Positions 36,723 to 45,993 of a stretch of DNA of 64,000 bases are shown piece by piece. Numbering within the stretch: the stretch's first letter is position 1; each line of letters opens with the position of its first letter. Origin of the DNA: Ruegeria sp. Alg231-54 (GTDB lineage Bacteria; Pseudomonadota; Alphaproteobacteria; Rhodobacterales; Rhodobacteraceae); NCBI RefSeq assembly GCF_900143525.1, contig NZ_FREZ01000007.1:172324-236323 (forward strand), written 5' to 3'. The position numbers and the translations under genes were made by a program. The notes beneath the pieces are model-generated. The model was not told the origin of the DNA. It saw only the letters and a list, made by a program, of their open reading frames with translations, and ran no database searches.

Positions 36723-38377
36723 TGTGTCAACCTCAACATACGAACCGAGGACGCGATTGAAGTAAAGGCATCTGTGAGGTCAGGCGCCGATGCATCATAG
36801 TAATGACTGGCAGAGCTTGCGCAGCCTTGCAGTACCTTTTGACCGTTCGCAGGGGCATTGACGCTGACACTAAAGACAATCACGCCTTCATCTTTGGCTG
36901 CCTTGCATACGTGCTTGGTGCGCGCATCCTTGGCTACTGCATTTTTCTTGCTGAACGCGCTGCTTTCCCACTGCCCATAGGCACTTGGCGACTGGGTGAA
37001 AATATTGTTTTCGATGTATTCCAAGGACACAAGGTTCAGCAGCTCAACGTAGGACAACTGTACCGACTTGCCGGGCTCGTCTTCTTTAACGCATGAAGTT
37101 TTGCTGCCTTTGGTCGTGCAACGTGAGTCCCCGTTGCCGTAAGGGTGATCCTGCCAGCTGTTATCATGAGGCCACCAATACATAGGGGTGCCATTTGATT
37201 GGAAGACTGAGAAACGATCGGCTTCCTCATTGTACCACAAATCCGACAAGGTAGTACGCATCGAGGGGTTGAGCATGTGCTGATCGGTATTGTCCCCGTC
37301 GGACACCAGGATCAGAACTTTTAGAACGTTACTATTGTAATCCATTGGGCGGTATTTGAATGCTTCCGGGACGATACCATCACCATCTGCGGATACAGGA
37401 GTGGCCAGACCATTGATGACTGGGCGTGTGCTCGGATCCAGTAAAATAAGGCCCCAATTTGCACCGTTGTCCAGGCCAGAATCTTCGTCTGCCACTGGGT
37501 TGCTAAGCTTGGTCAAGCCATCGACATAGTCATGAAGCACTGTTTCATTGTTTTGGAATGGCAGGATCGCTGATCCAGGGCGGATTGGGCAAACGGGATT
37601 TTGAATCGGCTCTTTTGTCTCGGTGTAAGGGTCGAAATGAGCCGTTTGCTCCAGCACTCTGGTCAGAGAAAGATCAGGCTTGCTAAATTCATTGTCGGTA
37701 AAGTTGACGCAATGCGAGTGGCCATGAAAACGGTCGACATTGTAGTATTTCAGCAAATCTGCGCCAGCGTTAACCTGGCTGGAATACGGAATCAGGGAAA
37801 ACGAAACTTCGTTGCTCCAATGCCCGTTTTTCTTTCCTATCTTTGTGATGATGTTTTTCGTTGCATTTTTTAATTGAAACAAGTCGATCGAGGTCGAAAC
37901 GTCCAATACGATTGAGATTTCGGCAGCACCGACGCTTTCCTCGGCAGTGCTCGTTGCGGGTGCGATCAATGTATCAACACCAGAGAGGTGCATGAATTGG
38001 GTCTGTATCTCAGATTGGGCTGTCGCCGACACCTCTCGATAACCAGTGTCGTTGACTACATTGATATTGGTCAGATTTTCCAGAAGGCCCGCCTTTTCTA
38101 GGTACGAACGAACGACAGATTCTGGTTCCGCCTTTTGATCAAGATCCGCCGCAGCCAAAACAGACCGATCCAGCGTGTACTGCAAATTTGCACGTTCGCT
38201 CTCGTAGCGCATGAAATCGATACCAATTCCCACAAAGGCGACAATAGCCACAAACATTAATAGGGCGAATATAGTAAGCGCGCCATCCTCGTCGCTGGCA
38301 AGACGTCGAGCACCTTTCCACACACCGAATGCAGGAGAAACGCTAGAGCTTGTTGATTTTACAAATTTCGTAGGCAT
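36719..38377 (-). CDS. TadG-like protein with vWA domain
   Basis: 552 residues. N-terminal membrane segment after an acidic DEDGALTIFALLMFVAIVAF motif typical of TadG (Flp pilus-associated) proteins. A von Willebrand factor A domain follows with the MIDAS signature LDVSTSID near residue 155 and LILVSDGDNT near residue 325. Several paired cysteines. First of three Tad-type genes. The core Tad secretion genes (tadA, B, C, rcpA, cpaB, flp) are not in this window. Confidence 0.86.
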   Translation of the reverse strand: MPTKFVKSTSSSVSPAFGVWKGARRLASDEDGALTIFALLMFVAIVAFVGIGIDFMRYESERANLQYTLDRSVLAAADLDQKAEPESVVRSYLEKAGLLENLTNINVVNDTGYREVSATAQSEIQTQFMHLSGVDTLIAPATSTAEESVGAAEISIVLDVSTSIDLFQLKNATKNIITKIGKKNGHWSNEVSFSLIPYSSQVNAGADLLKYYNVDRFHGHSHCVNFTDNEFSKPDLSLTRVLEQTAHFDPYTETKEPIQNPVCPIRPGSAILPFQNNETVLHDYVDGLTKLSNPVADEDSGLDNGANWGLILLDPSTRPVINGLATPVSADGDGIVPEAFKYRPMDYNSNVLKVLILVSDGDNTDQHMLNPSMRTTLSDLWYNEEADRFSVFQSNGTPMYWWPHDNSWQDHPYGNGDSRCTTKGSKTSCVKEDEPGKSVQLSYVELLNLVSLEYIENNIFTQSPSAYGQWESSAFSKKNAVAKDARTKHVCKAAKDEGVIVFSVSVNAPANGQKVLQGCASSASHYYDASAPDLTDAFTSIASSVRMLRLTQ

Positions 38378-39115
38378 TTATAACCTCCTTTATCGGCGAA
38401 AAAGCTGCCATAAGTTCATTTCTATTAGGGGAAAGCTCGCAATTGCAGGTATTGCAATTACGGAAACATTTACTAGGGCATTGATTCAAAAGCCTTCTAA
38501 GCCTTTGGAATTAGGTTTATTTTTAAACTGAGAGCAACTCTATAAACTCTGTGATTTGAATATGTCAAAAATGCGGCGGCCTACTGGCCATTTGGAGGGA
38601 TTATCTTTTATGGAATAAAAACGATTCATTAATGTCTGGTTAATATAGAGGCTTCAAAAATGGGGCTGCCTTCTTGAAAACGGCCATTCATCCCATCTGG
38701 CAGAGCACTCTGCAGCGCTGCGGTCAGCACCAAGGGCAACGCGCAGATGGTAGACTATGCAAACAAACATAGAAACACGCCTGCCTCCAAGCTGGTGATG
38801 GCATCCAGCAAGGCGCAAGAACAAGGGCCTCAGGACGCGATGAAGGCCGCGATTCGAGCCGCATTTGTGGCCAACCCATGAAAAAGCCGACCTTCGCTGC
38901 GCTATGTCGAATGAGCAGGTCGGGCTCGCAGCGGACGTTCAGTAATTTCAGCCCGATGTCTGCCTTGCGGACATTTCTGCCGTTTGCTGCGGCGCAGAGC
39001 TCCGGAACCAATTGAATGATTGCTCAGCAGGCGGAGTGGACGAACAGAACTATCTTTCGCTGTCTCGTCTGATAGCGCGGACCCTCATTGTCTATCTCAG
39101 GGCAAAAGCCTTCAT
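38378..39115. other. AT-rich intergenic region with coding remnant and dispersed repeat
   Basis: Promoter region of the Tad-type genes, then decayed DNA. An open stretch at 38678-38881 (+) reads like the end of a protein (STKGNAQMVDYANKHRNTP... FVANP) but has no start. At 38880-38990 it carries words of the dispersed repeat (GCTCGCAGCGGACGTTCAG, CTTGCGGACATT). No intact gene is supported. Confidence 0.45.
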
Positions 39116-39316
39116 CTACCACGGGATCGATATATAGCTTTCGGCAGACGCTCTATTTAGAAAAAAGGCCATTAGAAGAAAATACAACAATATTGGGGCA
39201 GCAAATATAGCCCTTCTTATCGTAGATTTTAGGGAGCTATTCTTGTCCGGGCCAAATGTTTCGGCCTCGGCGTCGTTTAAAGGCGGGAATATCTCCCTTT
39301 TGTTTTGCTTAACCAT
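39116..39316 (-). CDS. Possible small membrane protein
   Basis: 66 residues from ATG 39316: hydrophilic N-terminus (VKQNKREIFPPLNDAEAE) and one clear C-terminal helix (AIFAAPILLYFLLMAFFLN). Weak ribosome site. No family known. 39317-39641, before the Gly-rich gene, is AT-rich with no other supported gene. Confidence 0.35.
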   Translation of the reverse strand: MVKQNKREIFPPLNDAEAETFGPDKNSSLKSTIRRAIFAAPILLYFLLMAFFLNRASAESYISIPW

Positions 39317-39641
39317 AGTCAACTCGTAAAAATAAACTATTTGCTATTTTTCAGACCTCACATTAACCGAGTGTTAACGCACCTATTATTTCCGATTTAG
39401 CGGTTTTTTTTGATCGCTGCTGGAAACAGAAAATTGAAAACTACTGCTATTGTTAACAGTTTTATTTTCCCAAGTGATTCTTTTGGAAATAAAGGCCAAG
39501 TTGTTAATATTCCATTAAAGATAGCGACTCCTGAAAGTCGAATAGCTGCCTCATTCTGGCCGTGTTTGAGCAACATTTTTAAGGATGGCATTCGTTCGCC
39601 GCCGCTGACCAGTATTTCTCTAAACGAAAAGGATTTCTACC

Positions 39642-40790
39642 GTGTTGAACTTCCTTAAAGTGAGCGTCTCCGCAATCGTACTGTCTACATTTGTAGTCGC
39701 GCCAGTCGTGACCGTTCTCGCTACCGATTACGCATACGCAAAAAATGGTAACGGCAAAGGTGGAGGTAACGGCGGCGGAAAAGGGGATAATGGAGGTGGC
39801 AACGGTGGCGGAAAGGGCGGCAACAACGGTGAAAAAGGTGCCAAAAGGGGATGGGGTTCCGACAAAACGCTGAACGGGGCAAATACGAAGTCTGCCAGCA
39901 AAAGTCGTAAGTCAAAGAGCGGCAGTCGTTTGGGTCGGGCTGTGAAGGAAGACTTTCAGGCCTTGGGCCGTAACCTGAAGCAAAACGGTGTCAAAGGTCT
40001 ATTCAAAGGGAACAAGGCACGGACCACCACAACACGAACAAGTAAAGCGAGTGTCGCGCAATCCCCGAGACCACCAAGCAGAAAAGCAAAACTCCTTGAT
40101 GATGGCACGCTTGCCCCGCGTAACCTCGGCAAACTGAATGGTGCCATTAACTCCAGTGTAAATGCAAAACTCGCGCATATCGCGAACGGACAGTATGCGA
40201 AAGGTACAGGGCCGGTGAGCCTGGCCGCTGGCCTTGCCGTAGCCGACGCAAATTTCAATCATGTCATGGGTGAAGATTACGACTTGAGCCCTGAAGAAGT
40301 GAAGGAAATTGCTGCGGCGTATGATTATTTGGACACGGCTCCAATGACGCTGGAGGAAGCTGAACAGGTTCTTGCCGATGAGGCGTCCACTCCCGGTACG
40401 ATTGCGCCTGAAGATTTGGAAACCGCACAAGCGGTGAAAGATGCGCACGACGTAACAACAGATGAGGACGGAAATACGATAGCGCAACCGACGGACGATC
40501 AGTTGGCGGCTGCGGAGGCGGTGCATGACGCGGAGGCCAGTTTGTTGGGACATTACAAAGGCGATTTTTCTGAGGACAAAATCGTCGCGGAGGAACAGCA
40601 AGACCGCGTCCTCGGCGCGGTCCGTGACTCCAATCCCGATGAAGAATCGGTAAAATCCACACTTGGCATTTCGGATGACGGAAGCGTTTATGCCGACGGC
40701 CAGGAGGACGATGATGTTGATGGAGAACCGGAGGAAGTAGATCAAACCCCGGGTGGAGAGGCGGAAGACGAATTTGCAAGTAACGGCTGA
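39642..40790 (+). CDS. Gly/Lys/Asn-rich exported protein, paralogue of the 56.2-kb gene
   Basis: 382 residues from GTG 39642 (AAAAGGA ribosome site 8 bp before). Signal peptide ending about YAYA, then a low-complexity stretch (GGGNGGGKGDNGGG type), a basic Ser/Lys/Thr region, a short core LAPRNLGKLNGAINSSVNAK near residue 160, then acidic helical repeats and a very acidic tail (EDDDVDGEPEEVDQ). Same layout as the protein at 56212-57330: signal peptide, GGN/GKG tract, basic region, LGxLNxAxxS core, acidic C-terminus. Function unknown; an exopolymer- or matrix-type role is a guess. Confidence 0.75.
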   Translation: MLNFLKVSVSAIVLSTFVVAPVVTVLATDYAYAKNGNGKGGGNGGGKGDNGGGNGGGKGGNNGEKGAKRGWGSDKTLNGANTKSASKSRKSKSGSRLGRAVKEDFQALGRNLKQNGVKGLFKGNKARTTTTRTSKASVAQSPRPPSRKAKLLDDGTLAPRNLGKLNGAINSSVNAKLAHIANGQYAKGTGPVSLAAGLAVADANFNHVMGEDYDLSPEEVKEIAAAYDYLDTAPMTLEEAEQVLADEASTPGTIAPEDLETAQAVKDAHDVTTDEDGNTIAQPTDDQLAAAEAVHDAEASLLGHYKGDFSEDKIVAEEQQDRVLGAVRDSNPDEESVKSTLGISDDGSVYADGQEDDDVDGEPEEVDQTPGGEAEDEFASNG

Positions 40791-41167
40791 ACGTAAAGTT
40801 AGAGGCCCGAAGGCAAAGATTTAGACGCTATTTCGACAGTACCGGTCTCCCGTTGGATTGAAACTGATCCACTAGTTGGATGGCACTATCACCTCTTTGG
40901 GGGTCACCAAAACAAACCTTACGCGGGACTAACATGTCTGCTTTGGGCTCGGAGCAGACGTTCGCTACGAAGCGCGTCAATAACCGCTATGCGGACAAAT
41001 TTGCCGTTGGCTCAATCGTTTCTGAGGACCGATCTCAGCCCAAACCCGACATTCAAAACAAGCCTTTGCAATTCTGGCTTTGCGAACTTTGCTGTCCCTC
41101 ATCAAACGAACCAAAAGAGTTTTGTGCTACGATTGCAGAGAGACGAAAGCTGTAAGGAGAAGAAGTC
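40791..41167. other. Intergenic region with dispersed repeat
   Basis: No gene supported. Between about 40935 and 41100 it holds one of the best copies of the dispersed repeat, with TATGCGGACAAATTTGCCG and CCCAAACCCGACATTC. Confidence 0.5.
40941..40966 (+). repeat. Dispersed intergenic repeat, copy A core
   Basis: CTTTGGGCTCGGAGCAGACG followed by TTCGCT. The first 15 bases and the GACGT after one mismatch recur at 52246-52266; looser relatives stand at about 31110 and 38920. Confidence 0.6.
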
Positions 41168-41872
41168 ATGGATGGCAAGGTTTGCGTCATCATCGGTTTT
41201 GGCCCTGGATTGGGCGCCGCATACGCTGAGATTTTCAAGCATGCCGGTTACTCTCTCGCACTGCTGAGCCGTTCGGGCGCCACATTCGGTGACGAGGGTT
41301 CAACTGATACGTCAGTTCGATTCTACAGATGCGACGCCGGAGACCCGGATAACTTGAAAAAAGCGCTTACCGCAGTCCAGAGCGATCTAGGGGAAATTGA
41401 TGTCGTTATTTACAACGCAGACCTCGCACAGTTTGGAACGCTTGAAGACGTTTCGGAGATCGAGTTCGAGCAGAGCTGGCGCGTAGGGGCTCTTGGTCTT
41501 TTTGCCACCGCAAAGCTTCTAGGACCTCAGATGTCCGAACGTGGTTCCGGGGTGATCATCGTTTCGGGCGCGACCGCTGCACTTCGTGGGAACGTTTGGA
41601 CGACGGTATTTGCTCCTTCAAAGTCTGCCCAACGTACGCTGGCAAATGCACTGGCCAAGCAGCTCGGCCCGCGGGGCATACATGTGGCGTATCTCGTTAT
41701 CGACGGTGTGATCGACACCGAGGACACACGGACGAACTTTGCTCCAGATGAACCCGACGACTTCTTTATCAAGCCAGAGCGGATTGCGGAGACGGCTCTG
41801 ATGTTGGCCCGACAAGACAAGTCGGCTTGGACGTTCGAGCTCGACATTCGACCCTTCGGAGAAAAGTGGTAG
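41168..41872 (+). CDS. SDR family oxidoreductase
   Basis: 234 residues. N-terminal VCVIIGFGPGLGAAYAEIF is an SDR nucleotide loop of the GxGxGxG type with Phe in place of the usual Ser/Ala. The active-site region has VSGATAALRGN and FAPSKSAQRTLANAL: the Tyr of YxxxK is replaced by Ala/Phe (FAPSK), so classical Tyr catalysis is missing. It may be an atypical or non-catalytic SDR. The preceding GTAAGGAGAA is a strong ribosome site. Confidence 0.85.
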   Translation: MDGKVCVIIGFGPGLGAAYAEIFKHAGYSLALLSRSGATFGDEGSTDTSVRFYRCDAGDPDNLKKALTAVQSDLGEIDVVIYNADLAQFGTLEDVSEIEFEQSWRVGALGLFATAKLLGPQMSERGSGVIIVSGATAALRGNVWTTVFAPSKSAQRTLANALAKQLGPRGIHVAYLVIDGVIDTEDTRTNFAPDEPDDFFIKPERIAETALMLARQDKSAWTFELDIRPFGEKW

Positions 41873-42215
41873 CTCTCTGACAACCCGAAGTTGACATCGA
41901 AATTGCTCAAACTAACGGTCTCTCACCAGTGAACAGCCTGGTCCAATATAGATCACCGATTTCCACATCTCTTCCGTCACTTTGCAGTTGTCGGTTCCTC
42001 TTCCTTGGTCATCTGTTCGGCTAAGTTTTCCGAGCGCTAGTCTCTTCAAAAAGATCGGCTTTTCACGGTCAAAAAATAATCTCCAAACTGCGTTCATCAT
42101 CGCTAACACCTCCAGCGAACTTCGTGCCTTTGAAGACTGCACGACATTTTTCGTTTTGCGTGAGTGGCGGAACGGCTAATAAGGGGGCAAATTCACCACT
42201 TTGGGAATTTTGCCG
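41873..42215. other. Intergenic region
   Basis: 343 bp, AT-richer than the genes on both sides, short open frames only. Presumably the promoter of the following regulator. Nothing else recognised. Confidence 0.5.
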
Positions 42216-43229
42216 ATGCCATATTCGGTTCAAATCGTTGCCACCCCAGAAACCAGCGCCTCCAGCGTGTTTGGCCTGTACGACACTTTGGTGGCCGCTG
42301 GGCGGGACTGGGAACATTTGGTGAGCGGCGAGGAGCCTATGCCGGTGTTTGACGTCAGTCTCGTTGGCCCGAACATTGAAGGGTTTCGTTGCGGAAGTGG
42401 CATATGGATCGTGCCAGACCAGACATTTAAGAACGCAGACGACGCTGATATTATTGTCGTACCTGGACTGACACTTTCACCGCACGACCGGCTCGACCCC
42501 GAACTACATCCTTGTTTAGCGTGGCTTGCTAAGCGCGACTTGGCCAAGACGCGTATCGTGTCAGCCTGTACAGGGGCGGTCTATTTGGCGGAAATAGGTA
42601 TTTTGGATGGGTTTGAAGCGACCACACATTGGGCTTGGGAAGGCCTTTTTCGAAGGCTCTATCCGAATGTGCGGCTCCGCATCGACCGCGGCCTTTGCTT
42701 TGCCGATGCGTCCCGCGGACCCGTTACGTCGGGTGGGACAACCGGGTGGCAGGAACTCGCAACGTTCCTGATCGCGCATTACGGCGGCACGCAAAAGGCG
42801 GTGCGGGCAGCAAAAGTCTGGCTTATGGCCAACCGCGGAGAACTTCAGTCACCATTCAGTTCAATGATCACTACGGCACCTCATGCTGACGCCATAATCT
42901 CACAGGCTCAACTATGGATTTCCGACAATTACTCCGTCGATAACCCAGTCGCAGAAATGGCTAAACGTTCCGGGTTGTCGCCAACTACGTTTGCACGACG
43001 CTTTCGCAAAGCAACGAGTAAGTCACCGCAAGATTACGTTTTGGCGCTGCGAATTGAAGAAGCCCGCCAGTTGCTTGAAACTACCGACTGCTCCGTGGTG
43101 GAGGTCGGAGAAGCAGTCGGATATGCCGATACGCCTTCGTTTAGGAGGTTGTTCAAACGAAAGACAGGACTGACTCCTGTCGAACACCGCACAATGTTCG
43201 GCCTGTCTCGGTTCTCAAACTACTCCTGA
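42216..43229 (+). CDS. GlxA-type AraC family regulator (DJ-1/PfpI domain + HTH)
   Basis: 337 residues from ATG 42216; TTG 42201 is also in frame. N-terminal class I glutamine-amidotransferase-like domain (residues 1-180) with the nucleophile-elbow VSACTGAVYLAE, and a C-terminal AraC HTH (LSPTTFARRFRKATSKSPQD, then EVGEAVGYADTPSFRRLFKR). This group regulates amine or amino-acid breakdown in known cases. It may control the EamA exporter gene 197 bp downstream (inference from position). Confidence 0.92.
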   Translation: MPYSVQIVATPETSASSVFGLYDTLVAAGRDWEHLVSGEEPMPVFDVSLVGPNIEGFRCGSGIWIVPDQTFKNADDADIIVVPGLTLSPHDRLDPELHPCLAWLAKRDLAKTRIVSACTGAVYLAEIGILDGFEATTHWAWEGLFRRLYPNVRLRIDRGLCFADASRGPVTSGGTTGWQELATFLIAHYGGTQKAVRAAKVWLMANRGELQSPFSSMITTAPHADAIISQAQLWISDNYSVDNPVAEMAKRSGLSPTTFARRFRKATSKSPQDYVLALRIEEARQLLETTDCSVVEVGEAVGYADTPSFRRLFKRKTGLTPVEHRTMFGLSRFSNYS

Positions 43230-43335
43230 TGGACGGTGTTTAAGATTGGCAATCCTATTGATCGCTTAGGGCTCGGTGTCGCTTTTCACGGCCTTACACA
43301 TAAGTGACTGCTCGCTGCCCGAAGCGGGCATTCTC

Positions 43336-43349
43336 AACTAGGCTTTGCA
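43336..43349. repeat. Short dispersed repeat word, copy 1
   Basis: AACTAGGCTTTGCA; recurs with one change at 44425-44438. It stands between the GlxA-type regulator and the EamA gene within a longer degenerate repeat (GCCCGAAGCGGGCATTCTC before it, TGCGGACAAAG after it). Confidence 0.5.
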
Positions 43350-43426
43350 TTCTCTTAGATGCGGACAAAGCTGTCGTTCTTCGAATCTCTAAAGACGAAA
43401 TAGCAAATGCGTGATAGCTCCAGATT

Positions 43427-44353
43427 ATGGCAACGACATCTGCGCGAAATCGACCGTCCATCCCTTACGCATTTGCAGTTTTTGGTGTTCTTTTTGCTTC
43501 AATCTGTTTCGGACTAGTTCCCTATTTCAGCCGCAGCCTGACCGAACAGGGCGTCGCACCCTATGCAGTCGCATTCTACCGCTACATTGTTGCGGCGATT
43601 CTTCTGCTTCCTGTTCTCATTTTGCACCGAAAAGAATGGCGAGAGATCACTTGGGGCCTTTCAGCTGGAGCCGTGATGGGGCTTGGGTGGATCGGGTATG
43701 TAACGGCGCTGGAGAAGTTGCCCGCATCGACAGTGGGTGTGCTTTACATGACCTATCCAGTATTCACTCTGGTCATTGCCTGGGCCGTGTTCGCTGATGC
43801 ACCAACGAGGCGCGCATTGTTGGCCGCTGGTCTGATTGTGGTGGCAGCCGTCATTGCTGGCTCGCCCGCATCAGTGCCTGCGGAGCATCTACCAACTCTG
43901 CTGCTATCCCTTGCTGCCCCATTTGGGTTTGGCTTCGGAATCTGCGTGCTCGTACACAGGTTGTCACGGATTGCGCCGTTGGCACGCATCGCGTCAGTCT
44001 CTCTGGGGTCTGTACTGGGTCTTGCGCCGCTCATCCTTGGCGCTGAAGTTGGAGAGTTGCTCCCAGGGGAACAATCCGATTGGCTTCTCATTGTTGGTAT
44101 TGGACTTGTCACCGCGTTCGTGCCCCAACTTATCTACACGATCTGCTCGCCTGTAATTGGGGCTTCCCAAACTGCGGTGGTCGGAAGCATAGAGTTACCC
44201 ACGATGTTTGCTGTTGGATTTCTAGCCTTTGGCGAAACCATTACTTTACCTCAAGCCTTGGCATGTGCGTTAGTCCTGGGTGCAATCGCGATCACTAGAA
44301 GCCGCAAGACACGCACAGTATCTGCCGTTCTCGCGAAATCGCCGAAGCAGTAG
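43427..44353 (+). CDS. EamA/DMT family transporter
   Basis: 308 residues with ten hydrophobic helices in two five-helix EamA halves (FGVLFASICFGLVPYFSR at the start; LALGAIAITRSR type end). Drug/metabolite transporter superfamily inner membrane permease; probable exporter of an amino acid or metabolite. Substrate not predictable. Confidence 0.9.
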   Translation: MATTSARNRPSIPYAFAVFGVLFASICFGLVPYFSRSLTEQGVAPYAVAFYRYIVAAILLLPVLILHRKEWREITWGLSAGAVMGLGWIGYVTALEKLPASTVGVLYMTYPVFTLVIAWAVFADAPTRRALLAAGLIVVAAVIAGSPASVPAEHLPTLLLSLAAPFGFGFGICVLVHRLSRIAPLARIASVSLGSVLGLAPLILGAEVGELLPGEQSDWLLIVGIGLVTAFVPQLIYTICSPVIGASQTAVVGSIELPTMFAVGFLAFGETITLPQALACALVLGAIAITRSRKTRTVSAVLAKSPKQ

Positions 44354-44424
44354 TACCGGGCTCAGATTTACCATTTTTTACAGTCAGTTTGATAGACTGG
44401 TGGCAGCCCAATCCGGACCTTCGC

Positions 44425-44438
44425 AACTAGACTTTGCA
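44425..44438. repeat. Short dispersed repeat word, copy 2
   Basis: AACTAGACTTTGCA, 13 of 14 bases shared with 43336-43349. Its context (GCAGCCCAATCCGGACC before, GGCCATTTGCT after) is a further form of the dispersed intergenic repeat. Confidence 0.5.
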
Positions 44439-44557
44439 GTTTCGTGCGCAAAGAAAAGGCCATTTGCTACTTCATTCTGAACGGCATTCAAACGCGAATC
44501 GCTGCCGCCCTGTGATAGGGCGGCCGCTCCCGTATCGTTTGTGACGGATCGGAGAGT

Positions 44558-45148
44558 TTATCCGCGGCTCAGGATTTCCTCACCAAGGATCTGCATGATT
44601 TTCTGGCCGGTCTCGCTAGCCCAATTGACCGCAAGCTCTGCCAGCAGCGCGCTGGTTGTGGTGAGGTCAACACCGCCGCGCTCCATCTTCCGGAACGCCA
44701 TCTCATCCGTCAGCGCAGTCGGGGAACCGGAGGCATCGACCACAGCGGTCACAGCAAAGCCTTCGTCGGCGGCGCTGATTGCGGGCGGGGCAAGGCACAC
44801 GTCGGTGGTGATGCCTGCCATGATGAAATGCTTGCGTCCGGTGTTGCGGCAGGCATCTGCAAAGGCGCTGTCATCCCAGCAGTTCACTACGCCGGGGCGT
44901 TTGATACGCGCGGCGAAGGCATCTGGCGCGATCTCTTCCAGTGTGGGCATCAGCGGCCCCTGCATGTTGTCTTCCATGCTGGAGGTCAACACCAGCGGCA
45001 TGCCAAGCTCGGTCGCCGTCCGCGCGAGGGCGCGGGTGTTAGCTTCGATCAGATCGCGGTCAACGGATTTTGCCCAATTCATTGTGCCGACCTGATGGTC
45101 GATCAGAACGATGGCTGCGTTGTCGGGGGTCGTTTTCGGGGAGGTCAT
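44558..45148 (-). CDS. Isochorismatase-family cysteine hydrolase (YcaC-like)
   Basis: 196 residues. Catalytic Asp in LIDHQVGTMNW (residues 15-25), a Lys (IKRPGVVNCWDD region) and the nucleophile Cys in GITTDVCLAPPA near residue 120. The YcaC-like branch hydrolyses amides or acts in reductive detoxification; natural substrate unknown. It starts 18 bp after the pirin gene, so they share a transcript. Confidence 0.9.
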   Translation of the reverse strand: MTSPKTTPDNAAIVLIDHQVGTMNWAKSVDRDLIEANTRALARTATELGMPLVLTSSMEDNMQGPLMPTLEEIAPDAFAARIKRPGVVNCWDDSAFADACRNTGRKHFIMAGITTDVCLAPPAISAADEGFAVTAVVDASGSPTALTDEMAFRKMERGGVDLTTTSALLAELAVNWASETGQKIMQILGEEILSRG

Positions 45149-45166
45149 GTTGATGTCCTTTTCTGG

Positions 45167-45895
45167 TTAAGAGATTTCGGAAGCAGGCAGATCGAAGATC
45201 AGGAGTTCGGCTTCGGCTGAGACCGTAATCTCCAGGTTTCCGGAGCGGAGCAGTCCCAGCCCATCTCCTTTGCCAAGGGGGAGGCCAGTAACAGTTGCCT
45301 CGCCTTCGATCATAAAGATGTAGAGGCTGCGATCAGGGCTGTGCGGATTGAAACTCAGCACGCCGTGGCGGTCCATTTTGCCGTAACTGAGACGCACTTC
45401 CTGCTGTACAACAAGGGAGCCTTCGGCACCGTCGGGCGACAGCACCAGCTGGAACCGATTGGTGTGGTCCGCGGTTTCCAGCTCTTTGCTGGAATAAGCC
45501 GGCGCCAACCCTTCGAATTGCGGCTCGAACCAGATTTGCAGAGCTCGCATCGGCATTGTCCGCGAGTTGTTCACTTCGTTGTGGAGGATACCGGTGCCAG
45601 CGGAGATCACCTGAAGGCCCTTCGCTTTTACAGTGCCGTTGTGAACGGGCACCACCGGATCGATATGCGACACCTCTCCGTCTACCATGAAGGTAACCAC
45701 CTCGACATCCTGATGCGGATGCAGGCCAAATCCCTTGGCGCCGGGGGACAGCGTGCCGTCATCGATTGTGATCAGCGGGCCGAACCTGCGCCGCCCTGCT
45801 TCCAGATGCGGCTTAAACGACATATACGCTTGCATGAAGCCGAAGTCCTTGAACTCTCGTGTCGCGGCGGGGTGGTAGACCGTATCTGTCTGCAT
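45167..45895 (-). CDS. Pirin family protein
   Basis: 242 residues, bicupin. Metal ligands are in FGLHPHQDVEVVTFMVDGEV (His, His) with later His and Glu (ISAGTGILHNEVNNS). Short pirins of the YhaK/quercetinase group. First gene of a two-gene operon with the isochorismatase-type gene, divergent from a LysR regulator. Confidence 0.92.
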   Translation of the reverse strand: MQTDTVYHPAATREFKDFGFMQAYMSFKPHLEAGRRRFGPLITIDDGTLSPGAKGFGLHPHQDVEVVTFMVDGEVSHIDPVVPVHNGTVKAKGLQVISAGTGILHNEVNNSRTMPMRALQIWFEPQFEGLAPAYSSKELETADHTNRFQLVLSPDGAEGSLVVQQEVRLSYGKMDRHGVLSFNPHSPDRSLYIFMIEGEATVTGLPLGKGDGLGLLRSGNLEITVSAEAELLIFDLPASEIS

Positions 45896-45977
45896 TTCTC
45901 ATATCCTGGCCTGTTCGCTGGGACAGAATTTAGGGACTCCATTCGTTCTGGAAAATGATCCCTTTGTTAACTACTGT

Positions 45978-45993
45978 TCGTAATTATGAACGA
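45978..45993. promoter_or_regulatory. Near-perfect palindrome at the start of the LysR gene
   Basis: GTTCGTAATTATGAAC pairs with its own complement at 14 of 16 bases and includes the ATG at 45986. In the 90-bp divergent region it is the best operator candidate for autoregulation and control of the pirin operon. Confidence 0.35.

Noticed and set aside
39397..39591. 64-codon hydrophobic frame on the - strand
   Set aside because: An opposing frame covers the same bases equally well, and no ribosome site supports either.
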